64,000 nt of DNA, from NCBI RefSeq assembly GCF_030160655.1, contig NZ_BSOT01000006.1, positions 62,001 through 126,000 of the forward strand, in the 5' to 3' direction. Below are positions 24,828 through 32,964 of the stretch, piece by piece. The stretch comes from Agaribacter marinus. GTDB lineage: Bacteria > Pseudomonadota > Gammaproteobacteria > Enterobacterales > Alteromonadaceae. The translations under genes were made by a program, and so were the position numbers. Each line of letters begins with the position of its first letter. Position 1 is the first letter of the stretch. The notes under the pieces are model-generated. The model was not told the origin of the DNA. It did not search any database and saw only the letters and a program-made list of their open reading frames with translations.

Positions 24828-25532
24828 ATGGAACAAACTAATCAAGAGGACATTAAAGGCTGGTTTAACAATATATATAAAACGAAAGGTTTTGATTACT
24901 TAAGACCTTTGAAAGCTTATAGGATTTTTTTACGCCATTTAAATGCACAGTCGGGACAACGATTTTTAGATGTAGCATGCGGTTTAGGTCTTATGCTTAA
25001 AAATGCTGATGAAAATGGTCTAAAGGTGTCAGGGGTCGATTTGTCAGACGAAGCGGTAAAAATTTGTAAACAATATGTACCGAATGCAGACGTTCACGCA
25101 GCAAATGCTGAATCACTGCCTTTTGACTCTAAGCAATTCGATATGGTTACTTGTTTAGGGTCTCTAGAGAGAATGATAAATCTGGAGAAGGTACTTCAGG
25201 AATTGCATAGGATTGGTGATGAGAATGCTAAGTACTGTTTTATGGTACGTAATTCAAACACTTTCATTTGGCAATTTTTTAAACGTACTTTAGGTTTGCA
25301 AAATAAATACGGTCACCAAGATGCTAAGACATTAAAGGAATGGCGTTTGCTGTTCCATAGTGCAGGGTTTAACGTGCTCAAAGTTGAACGAGACCACTGG
25401 CCAATTGTGCGCTGGAAGCGTTGGTTGAGTTTTGGGGTTATACCGGTTGATTATGAAAAGATACCGTACAGCCCAATACCAATTAGATTTGCTACTGAAT
25501 TTGTATTTGTTTTGGACAAACGTCAAAAATAA
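24828..25532 (+). CDS. Class I SAM-dependent methyltransferase
   Basis: The protein has 234 residues. RFLDVACGLGLMLKNADENG is SAM motif I (about 44-63), VSGVDLSDEAVKIC is motif II, and FDMVTCLGSLERMIN is the post-motif region. It belongs to the Methyltransf_11 group. Its ATG follows the previous stop without a gap. It is the last gene of the short plus-strand operon. It is the fourth methyltransferase in the 16.3-25.5 kb cluster, counting FkbM, the 274-residue enzyme and the ICMT-like enzyme, so the final product is probably heavily methylated. Confidence 0.82.
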   Translation: MEQTNQEDIKGWFNNIYKTKGFDYLRPLKAYRIFLRHLNAQSGQRFLDVACGLGLMLKNADENGLKVSGVDLSDEAVKICKQYVPNADVHAANAESLPFDSKQFDMVTCLGSLERMINLEKVLQELHRIGDENAKYCFMVRNSNTFIWQFFKRTLGLQNKYGHQDAKTLKEWRLLFHSAGFNVLKVERDHWPIVRWKRWLSFGVIPVDYEKIPYSPIPIRFATEFVFVLDKRQK

Positions 25533-25926
25533 TAGGCGCGCTCTACCATCCGTGTTGTCGCAAGACAATTCGAACAACAGTTACTTTTGTACTTTTCAAA
25601 AACTTACTTTGGATTAGTGGATAGATGCTGCGAAAGCTAATGATTTCAATGCCCTATACTACACAACACCATGCCACTCGCCTCGTTCCAGCGACTGTGT
25701 GATATGCGGACTGACGTTTGCCTACGTCAATGAAGTAGTAAGATGGCATAGCTATAGTGGCAACTTAGCAAAACAGTGACTTAATTTTCGTCACGCATAA
25801 TTAGATCATCGAATTAAGGTCTGTTTTTCGATATGATATATGGGCAAGTCCGAACGTTCGATTATCCTTAGAACACATATAATAATATAAATAAAAAAGC
25901 CAAGCATATGGCTATTGGAGTATACC
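25533..25926. other. Intergenic region upstream of the M28 peptidase gene
   Basis: This 394-bp region separates the cluster from the peptidase operon. TGACGT/ACGTCA (25712-25717 and 25724-25729) is a 6-bp inverted repeat with a 6-nt loop. No gene or RNA is recognisable. A GGAG ribosome binding site at 25917-25920 precedes the peptidase start. Confidence 0.35.
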
Positions 25927-27327
25927 ATGCGACTGACAAAGCGCCTCGCCGTTGGCGTGGCTTTAAGTATTTTTAGTTATCAACTGTTTGCCGACACATC
26001 AGTGGTGAGTGATGAGCAAAAAGCAACCGCCGCTCAACTAATGGAATCTGCACTAGAGAGTGATCTTGGCTTTGACATTGTAGAGTCTTTAACGACTGAA
26101 ATTGGTCCTCGTTTAGGTGGTTCTGAAGCCGAAAAGCGAGCTAGAGATTGGGGTGTAAAACTTGGCAAAAAGCTAGGTTTTGACAAGGTGAGTATTGAAG
26201 AATTTACAATGCCTTTTTGGGACCGTGGGCACTTACATATTTCATTAAATACGCCTTATCAACAAGCACTTTATGGCACTGCATTGGGTGGCGCAGCACC
26301 TTCTGAAAAAAGTATTCAGACAGAGGTCGTGTATTTTCGCGATATTCATGCATTATCTGAAGTAAAACCGGGCGAATTGGCTGGAAAGATAGCGTTTGTT
26401 GACGGCGATTTACTCGTAAAAAGTCAGACTGGTGCGGGTTACGGCCAGGCAAATCAGCGCAGACGTAAAGGTTGGCAATATGCTGAGCGAGGAAACGCTA
26501 GAGCACTTGTCGTTCGCTCAGTTGGATCTGATTCACGTCGCTTTCCGCATACTGGGATGATGAGCAAAGATGGTGACAAATGGGCAAGTATTCCGGTAAT
26601 TGCCATTTCTAATCCAGATGCTGATCACCTGCGCCGCTTACATAACTTAGGTAAACCCTTAAGCCTGACATTACATTCTGAATCGAAATGGAAGGGTGAT
26701 GTTAGTAGTGGAAATGTTATCTTAGATCTAGTAGGTAGCGAAAAACCCGAAGAGATCGTGTTAATTGGTGGCCATCTAGATAGTTGGGATTTGGGTACTG
26801 GTGCAGTGGATGACGGTGCAGGTATCGCGATTACTACTGCAGCGGCGGCGCTTATTTCAAAATTACCTAAACGTCCTAAACGCACGATTAGGGTCGTAAT
26901 GTTTGGTGCTGAAGAAGTGGGACTTTTGGGTGCATTTGCGTATGCTAAGCAACATGAAGACAATCTTCACAACCATGTTGTTGCGACTGAATCAGATTTT
27001 GGTGCACAAACTATTTGGCAGCTTGTTTCTAATGTTAACCCCGAAGCAACCCTGTTGATAGATGAGATTGCTAAGGTTATTTCACCACTAGGCATTGTGC
27101 GCGGCGGATCTGATGTACCCGGTGGTGGTCCCGATATTATTCCTTTGGTTGAACAAGGCGTGCCGACCATTCGTTTAAATCAAAATGGTCGTGACTATTT
27201 CGATTTACATCATACGCCAGATGATACACTTGATAAAATCGACCCAGATGAGCTTGCACAGAATATTGCGGCTTATGCAGCGACCATTTATCTGATTGCT
27301 GATTCTGACGTTGTGCTTAAAAAGTAA
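25927..27327 (+). CDS. Secreted M28-family metallopeptidase
   Basis: The protein has 466 residues from the ATG at 25927, preceded by GGAG; a TTG at 25915 is rejected. A signal peptide runs to about residue 23 (MRLTKRLAVGVALSIFSYQLFA). A PA-like insert follows, then the catalytic domain. The zinc ligands are visible: His and Asp in GGHLDSWDLGTGAVDDGAG, the Glu pair in MFGAEEVGLLG, Asp in ATESDFGA, and His in DLHHTPDDT. The two-zinc aminopeptidase/carboxypeptidase-Q-like enzyme should trim peptides in the periplasm. The rlmA gene starts immediately after its stop. Confidence 0.9.
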   Translation: MRLTKRLAVGVALSIFSYQLFADTSVVSDEQKATAAQLMESALESDLGFDIVESLTTEIGPRLGGSEAEKRARDWGVKLGKKLGFDKVSIEEFTMPFWDRGHLHISLNTPYQQALYGTALGGAAPSEKSIQTEVVYFRDIHALSEVKPGELAGKIAFVDGDLLVKSQTGAGYGQANQRRRKGWQYAERGNARALVVRSVGSDSRRFPHTGMMSKDGDKWASIPVIAISNPDADHLRRLHNLGKPLSLTLHSESKWKGDVSSGNVILDLVGSEKPEEIVLIGGHLDSWDLGTGAVDDGAGIAITTAAAALISKLPKRPKRTIRVVMFGAEEVGLLGAFAYAKQHEDNLHNHVVATESDFGAQTIWQLVSNVNPEATLLIDEIAKVISPLGIVRGGSDVPGGGPDIIPLVEQGVPTIRLNQNGRDYFDLHHTPDDTLDKIDPDELAQNIAAYAATIYLIADSDVVLKK

Positions 27328-28179
27328 ATGACAAACCTCGTGAATGAAAAAGCCTATTGGCGTTGTCCCGTTTGCGAGGAGTTTTTATATAAAATTTCGC
27401 GCACGTGGTCGTGTAACAACAGGCATAGTTTTGATTGTGCAAAACAAGGCTATGTCAACTTATTGCTAGCGAATCAAAAAAATAGCAAAGCGCCTGGTGA
27501 CAATATCGATATGGTGGCTGCTCGCCGCGCCTTTTTGAGTGAAGGTCACTATTTGCCTTTGGCAAATCGACTGGCTGAGATGAGTCTATCGCACATTCGG
27601 TCAAATGCTTCAGAGAACAAGGCGAACGTATTTGATGCTGGGTGTGGAGAGGGCTACTATTTGCAGCATATTGTGAAGGCCTGTCAACGTGCATCAATGA
27701 GTGTTGATGCAGGTGGCGTTGATATCTCTAAGCCTGCTATTCAAGCGGCAGCAAGACGTTATAAAAGTATTGAGTTTGCTGTGGCAAGTAGCTACACATT
27801 GCCATTAATGCCTGACAGCCAAGACCTTGTCATCCAAGTCTTTGCTCCCAGCAATGCGAATGAAATTGCGCGTGTGTTGCGCGGTGATGGCAAGTGGATA
27901 CTCGTTAGTCCAGCGGCGGAGCATTTAAGTGAACTTAAGGCCATGGTGTATGACACACCGTCATCTCACGAGGTTTCGACAGAGGTACCCGTCGGCTTTA
28001 ATTCAGTTGAGCGACAAAGTTTGTCTTTTTCGGTGTCTTTGGATACGCCGGAGTCACGTCAAAATCTATTGATGATGACACCTTTTTATTGGACGATTTC
28101 TGCTGATAAAAAGCAAAAGTTACTGAATGAGTTAGCGCTTGTTACTGCCTCATTTGACATAAAGGTTATGCAAAAGTGA
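27328..28179 (+). CDS. rlmA: 23S rRNA (guanine-N1)-methyltransferase RlmA
   Basis: The protein has 283 residues. The N-terminal zinc finger is WRCPVCEEFLY then WSCNNRHSFDCAKQGYVNLL, with Cys/His ligands. KAPGDNIDMVAARRAFLSEG follows, the conserved RlmA linker, and VFDAGCGEGYY is SAM motif I. The enzyme methylates G745 of 23S rRNA at N1. It starts directly after the peptidase stop and overlaps apbE by 4 bp (GTGA). This is an operon of unrelated functions. Confidence 0.92.
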   Translation: MTNLVNEKAYWRCPVCEEFLYKISRTWSCNNRHSFDCAKQGYVNLLLANQKNSKAPGDNIDMVAARRAFLSEGHYLPLANRLAEMSLSHIRSNASENKANVFDAGCGEGYYLQHIVKACQRASMSVDAGGVDISKPAIQAAARRYKSIEFAVASSYTLPLMPDSQDLVIQVFAPSNANEIARVLRGDGKWILVSPAAEHLSELKAMVYDTPSSHEVSTEVPVGFNSVERQSLSFSVSLDTPESRQNLLMMTPFYWTISADKKQKLLNELALVTASFDIKVMQK

Positions 28180-29171
28180 ACTATGTGAATACCGCTTTAA
28201 AGCATCTTATTTGTTTCGCCTTAGTTACAGCGGCTACTTTGGCAACAAGTACTTTTGCTCACGCTAGTTGGCATAGCAAGTCAGCTGGCATCATGGGAAC
28301 CAATATTCATGCTGAAGTATTTCATGAAAATGAAGAAATTGCGAAAATCGCGTTGAATGCAGTGATGATAGAAATGGAGCGTATTAACCAGTTAATGAGC
28401 CCGTACATAGATACTAGCGAGTTGTCAAAGGTAAACGCGTCTGCTGCTATAACTCCGGTTAAAATTTCAAAAGAACTCTTTGATTTACTTCAGCTCTCTG
28501 CCGAGATATCTGTGCTCACGAGCGGCGCGTTTGATATTACGTTCGCAAGTGTTGGTTATTTATATGACTACAAAACAAAAAAGCGTCCGACACAGCACCA
28601 GATTAATACCTTATTAAACGCAATTAGTTACAAACATGTGGTTTTAGATGACGTTGAACTAACGGTGTACTTTTCTCATCCCGATGTAAAAATCGATTTA
28701 GGGGGGATTGCCAAGGGACATGCGGTTGACACGTCTATCGAAAAGCTTAAAGCGCTTGGTATTAAACATGCCCTTGTGACTGCAGGAGGAGATACTAAGC
28801 TGATAGGTGATAGATTAGGAAAACCTTGGATTGTGGGTATTCGTGATCCACGTAATAGCGATAAACAAGCCGTCGTTATTCCGTTGGAAAACACAGCGAT
28901 GTCGACGTCTGGCGATTACGAGCGGTATTTTGAGGAAGATGGTGTGCGATATCATCATATATTGTCACCTAAAACTGGAGGCTCCAGTGACGAAGTACAA
29001 TCCGTGTCGATCATCAGCGATGAGAGTGTGTATAACGATGCCCTATCTACCGCAGTATTTGTAATGGGCTTGGAAGATGGATTGGGTTTAATTGATAACC
29101 TGCCAAATTACGAGGCAATTGTGATGGATAGTCATCGCCGCATGCATTACTCAAAAGGATTAGCGCAATAG
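28176..29171 (+). CDS. apbE: FAD:protein FMN transferase
   Basis: The protein has 331 residues. The start is the GTG that overlaps the rlmA stop; a second GTG nine bases downstream is possible. A signal peptide (CFALVTAATLATSTFA, ending HAS) means it acts in the periplasm. GIMGTNIHAEVF, KIDLGGIAKGHAVD and LVTAGGDTKLIG are the ApbE FAD- and Mg-binding motifs. It attaches FMN through a phosphoester to Ser/Thr in (D)xxSGA(S/T)-type sites of exported proteins. A site of this kind is present in the DUF3570 protein 13 kb downstream (DTVSGAS), a plausible substrate. Confidence 0.92.
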   Translation: MNYVNTALKHLICFALVTAATLATSTFAHASWHSKSAGIMGTNIHAEVFHENEEIAKIALNAVMIEMERINQLMSPYIDTSELSKVNASAAITPVKISKELFDLLQLSAEISVLTSGAFDITFASVGYLYDYKTKKRPTQHQINTLLNAISYKHVVLDDVELTVYFSHPDVKIDLGGIAKGHAVDTSIEKLKALGIKHALVTAGGDTKLIGDRLGKPWIVGIRDPRNSDKQAVVIPLENTAMSTSGDYERYFEEDGVRYHHILSPKTGGSSDEVQSVSIISDESVYNDALSTAVFVMGLEDGLGLIDNLPNYEAIVMDSHRRMHYSKGLAQ

Positions 29172-29232
29172 TGCGATGGTAGGTCAAGGTGCTAACTATC
29201 GAATTAGCGCAGACGCCATTGTGTAAAGAATT

Positions 29233-30318
29233 ATGTTAGAAATGCAGCTACGTCAATTATTGCCAAAGGGCGCTCAGTATACAAAAATTGAGACAATACA
29301 GTCCCTGTGGAGCGGATACGGTGAAATTTCCCGATACGCTATTGATGATCTACATATGCCCCATTTGGCGAATTGTAATGATGCGAGTATTAACAGCAAA
29401 CAACTGCCATCAACGCTGATTGTAAAGTATATTCATCCGCCGGCGACGTCTGTTCATCCAAAGGGTTGGAATACGAGTACTTCTCATCAGCGAAAATTGT
29501 CGTCGTACGTGAACGAATGGCAGTTTTATCGATGGTATGCCGAAATAGCGAATGACGTTAACCTTGCAGTGTCATCCACTTATTCAAAAGTGCCACAGTA
29601 TTATGGTGGTTACTGCCCTGATAAAGCGCATCAAAATTTTAATGCCTGTTTACTCATGGAAGATTTAGATGCCGTCGGCTTTGTTGGCCGAGCGAATATG
29701 ATTGATAAGCCCGTCGCTAACCACTCCACAATAATGGCGGGTATTACTTGGCTCGCCAATTTTCATGCGGTGTTTTTACAACATGAAATAACTAAGGTTT
29801 GGAAAATAGGTACTTATTGGCATTTAGCTACTCGGCCGGATGAATGGAAAGCGATGCCAGAATCTGCGCTTAAACATGCCGCCTCTCGCATTGACAAAAC
29901 GTTGAATGCAGCTAAGTATCAAACGCTTGTCCACGGCGATGCAAAATTAGCTAATTTTTGTTTTAAAGTGTCAACAGATCATAGCGAACCTCAGTTGGCT
30001 GCTGTGGATTTCCAATATGTGGGCCAAGGTGCAGGAACAAAAGATCTTGTCTATTTTTTAGGAAGCTGTTTGTATCATGACGATCTGGCGCGCTACTTTA
30101 GTGGCTATGTTGATGCATATTTTGCTGCCCTGTCTACATCGTTAGAAAATTTGAAACCTTCCAATATTGACGTGAATGCACTTGAACAGGAATGGCGTGC
30201 GTTGATTCCTTTCGCATTTGCCGATTTCGAACGGTTTTTGATTGGATGGTCACCAAGGCATGCAAAGCGTTGCGCCTTTTCTGCTGAGCAAACGGTAAGT
30301 GCATTGCAGCAGTTATAA
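29233..30318 (+). CDS. Phosphotransferase-fold kinase (EcKinase/APH-like)
   Basis: The protein has 361 residues. LVHGDAKLANFCFKV (about 235-250) is the Brenner motif with catalytic Asp and Asn. LAAVDFQYVGQGAGTKDLVY holds the metal-binding Asp (DFG equivalent). CLLMEDLDAVGF is the hinge. The pattern resembles ecdysteroid-kinase-like/CHK small-molecule kinases found in bacteria, not antibiotic APHs. The substrate is unknown. A 61-bp gap from apbE suggests it may share that transcript. Confidence 0.78.
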   Translation: MLEMQLRQLLPKGAQYTKIETIQSLWSGYGEISRYAIDDLHMPHLANCNDASINSKQLPSTLIVKYIHPPATSVHPKGWNTSTSHQRKLSSYVNEWQFYRWYAEIANDVNLAVSSTYSKVPQYYGGYCPDKAHQNFNACLLMEDLDAVGFVGRANMIDKPVANHSTIMAGITWLANFHAVFLQHEITKVWKIGTYWHLATRPDEWKAMPESALKHAASRIDKTLNAAKYQTLVHGDAKLANFCFKVSTDHSEPQLAAVDFQYVGQGAGTKDLVYFLGSCLYHDDLARYFSGYVDAYFAALSTSLENLKPSNIDVNALEQEWRALIPFAFADFERFLIGWSPRHAKRCAFSAEQTVSALQQL

Positions 30319-30464
30319 TCTTAATACCAATTCTGAACATTCTGTACTATGATGAAACTTGCTGGATTTTTATACTAAACAGGAATTTATTTTTTGCGAC
30401 TGTTTATCGTCGCGTCTACCACGCACGTTTGAGTTTAGTTTAAGTTCAGCTGAGGGGACGACAA

Positions 30465-31256
30465 ATGCACACTTTCATTTCACGTTTCGTAGGTTTGGTT
30501 GCGACTATTCTTGTAGTGTCAGCCGCACAGGCCGCAGAATATGAATTTGCTTCCATACAACAACTTAGTGAGCAAGAAGTTGGTCGCTTAGTACTACCTA
30601 AAATCTACGATAAGCTGGATATACCAATAAATATCACCCCTTTGCCCGGAAAGCGGGCGGAACAAGATGTGAAGTCTGGTCTTAAAGACGGCGAAATTAT
30701 GCGTATTTGGTCGTATGGTGAAGGCAATGACAGCGTTATTCGTGTACCTACGTCATACTACTATTTGCTAACCACGGCCTTCGTTAGAAAAGGCAGTATT
30801 ATTGATATTAAGCAGCACAGTGATTTGGCCAAGCATCGCTTAGCAAAAGTGAGAGGCGTTAAGCATACAAATGACATTACTCGAGGTATGCCAACGGTGA
30901 TGGATTTCAACTCTTCTTTACAGATGCTTTCTTTTGTTAGTGTAAGGCGCGCAGATATTGCCTTAACCAACTACTTAGATGGTATGTTAACCATTTACAA
31001 GCACAAGCTCAGTGACAAACTAGTACCACTTGAAGGCAACTTGGCGAGATTGGAACTCTATCATTATGTCCACGTAAAACATGCCGAATTGGTGCCTAGA
31101 ATAGATAACGTGATTCGTACTATGAAGGCCTCTGGTGAGTTAGAAAATTTAGTGCGTTTTGCTGAATTTAGCGTGATAGAAGATTACTCAGCGTGTGATG
31201 AAGGTATCGATTGCGTATTTCATTCGATTAAAGACCTTCACGTTAACACTGATTGA
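30465..31256 (+). CDS. Orphan periplasmic solute-binding-like protein
   Basis: The protein has 263 residues. The start has a GAGGGGA ribosome binding site. A signal peptide ends at AQAAE, near residue 24. The body reads like an SBP_bac_3-type periplasmic binding protein (LVLPKIYDKLDIPINITPL, RADIALTNYLDG). No permease or ATPase lies next to it. Alteromonadales carry many such orphan copies, which may sense ligands for membrane signalling proteins instead of importing them. The ligand is unknown. Confidence 0.72.
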   Translation: MHTFISRFVGLVATILVVSAAQAAEYEFASIQQLSEQEVGRLVLPKIYDKLDIPINITPLPGKRAEQDVKSGLKDGEIMRIWSYGEGNDSVIRVPTSYYYLLTTAFVRKGSIIDIKQHSDLAKHRLAKVRGVKHTNDITRGMPTVMDFNSSLQMLSFVSVRRADIALTNYLDGMLTIYKHKLSDKLVPLEGNLARLELYHYVHVKHAELVPRIDNVIRTMKASGELENLVRFAEFSVIEDYSACDEGIDCVFHSIKDLHVNTD

Positions 31257-31290
31257 CGCCATATTTTCCATGCAGTGAAATGAATCAACC

Positions 31291-32943
31291 TTAAGCAATA
31301 CGACCGTTGACAATGGGTTGAAATGCCGTCAATGAATCCATCAAACTTGCGTTACCTAGGCCATGGTTTGGGAAATACTCTGCAAGCCTTGCTTGCTCAC
31401 CATGCAAGGCCAGATAATTGAGTATCACGGTTTCAACCAATAAATTGACGTTATTTGCAGCAGGTGTAGCGGCTGTCTCAACTGAACCGTCTCTGCGCAT
31501 AAAGCCCAATTGTTGATGTTGCGCCATTTGTACTTCATCAGCGCCAATGAGTTGTGGTGTACCGCCAGGGTTGTATACTAAAAAGAAAGATGATGCGGTC
31601 GAAGAATTGTCTCCTGTCCATACACCTTTACCTCTGCCATCTAATGAATCGTCTATCATGCCATTGCTAAATACACTGCCGTCACTGCACACGTACATCA
31701 TGAGTGGCACGCCGACTCTCGCTGCGTATTCTAAGCAGGCGCCCATACAACGGCCAGCCCGTAAATCTCTAATTTCGCCGGTAGCACGATTGCCCACATG
31801 ATAGTCATAACCGCCCATTGTAATAGTGCCAGCGCCTGCAAAACCGTTAACGACCAACTTCATAACGGATGCGGTTTTTTGAAACTCACGGTCGTTAGAA
31901 AATTCCTCTTCGCTGAAAATGCCGCCCTCACCTACAATAACTGGATCTAGCGCAGGGTCCAATGCACTAGGGTCACCAAATCTATCGGTAATATCTGCAC
32001 TTTTCACATAACCACACCGAACCAAGTCTTTTACTACCTCATCGCTCGAAATCCCAGAATTGACTCTGCCAAGTTTCATATCGCTAATGCGCTGAATGGA
32101 TTCCATCACGGCGACAGAATCTCCTTGGTTTAACAAGCCGACTAAATCGCCAGTATCGACTAAACCAGTAACGTCGGATGGCCGGTCTACTTTGGTTGGT
32201 CGCTTGCTTTCATCTAGCATGGATTGGGGGGCCATTGAGTTACCACCTGAATCAGAGTTCCGAGATCCAACTAAGGTTAACAGACTGCCGTCTGCGCCAG
32301 CTTTATTGATGCCGTACATTGGGTTGTGTGGATTGTTGCCAGTATCGTTTTCAGAGCGAGCGGGAATAACTGCACCGTTTACATTTGCTCTATTGGTAAG
32401 GGCTAACTTGTCGGTAATACCGCGTAAAAATGCACTATCAGAATGAAACGCTAAGCCTAGTTCTGTATTTACAAAATCAGACAAGCCTGTATCGGGATTT
32501 GCGACCGAAGGCGTCATATCACCCGGTAAGCCTTGTCTTGAATATCCTTGCGTGCTTAAAAAGTCTAATTGCCCGCCTCGACCGCCAACTAATACATTTG
32601 AACCCGCAATATTTGCGCCGCCAGCCAAGTCAAATACGATAAATGGGATTTTCCCCGCACCTTGCGTAGCTATTCCGCAGCCGGCTTTTAAGGCTTCAAG
32701 GTCGGGTGACAATTCGGCAAACGCTTTTTGAGGATTAGCGAACAAGCTCAGCACTGAGCTGCCAAGTGCCAGACCCGTTCCGCACATAAAGCCCTGAGAA
32801 ATAAACTCTCTACGTGTAATGGGACGTGCATGGTCATTGTGATAAAGCGCATCGTCTTTACCGTGCGCAGTATTTATTCGAGTAGATGCGCGCCTAATTT
32901 TATTTTTAACGCTAAATCGAGTATTGCGGGTATTTTTAGACAT
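31291..32943 (-). CDS. Tat-exported DUF1501-like protein
   Basis: The protein has 550 residues. A basic N-terminal extension of about 40 residues precedes ITRREFISQGFMCGTGLALG, a twin-arginine signal, so the protein is exported folded. The remainder is Gly/Asp rich with FIVFDLAGGANIAGSNVLVG, resembling DUF1501-type exported proteins. Relatives are sometimes labelled as secretion protein GspF in databases; the sequence here does not look like GspF. It is the last gene of a minus-strand set with two haem proteins, 21 bp downstream of the LamG gene. Confidence 0.6.
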   Translation of the reverse strand: MSKNTRNTRFSVKNKIRRASTRINTAHGKDDALYHNDHARPITRREFISQGFMCGTGLALGSSVLSLFANPQKAFAELSPDLEALKAGCGIATQGAGKIPFIVFDLAGGANIAGSNVLVGGRGGQLDFLSTQGYSRQGLPGDMTPSVANPDTGLSDFVNTELGLAFHSDSAFLRGITDKLALTNRANVNGAVIPARSENDTGNNPHNPMYGINKAGADGSLLTLVGSRNSDSGGNSMAPQSMLDESKRPTKVDRPSDVTGLVDTGDLVGLLNQGDSVAVMESIQRISDMKLGRVNSGISSDEVVKDLVRCGYVKSADITDRFGDPSALDPALDPVIVGEGGIFSEEEFSNDREFQKTASVMKLVVNGFAGAGTITMGGYDYHVGNRATGEIRDLRAGRCMGACLEYAARVGVPLMMYVCSDGSVFSNGMIDDSLDGRGKGVWTGDNSSTASSFFLVYNPGGTPQLIGADEVQMAQHQQLGFMRRDGSVETAATPAANNVNLLVETVILNYLALHGEQARLAEYFPNHGLGNASLMDSLTAFQPIVNGRIA

Positions 32944-32964
32944 ACTAGTTTCTCCTATTTAGCG

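Noticed and set aside
31291-32943. Label as general secretion protein GspF
   Set aside because: The protein has a Tat signal and no GspF-type membrane helices.
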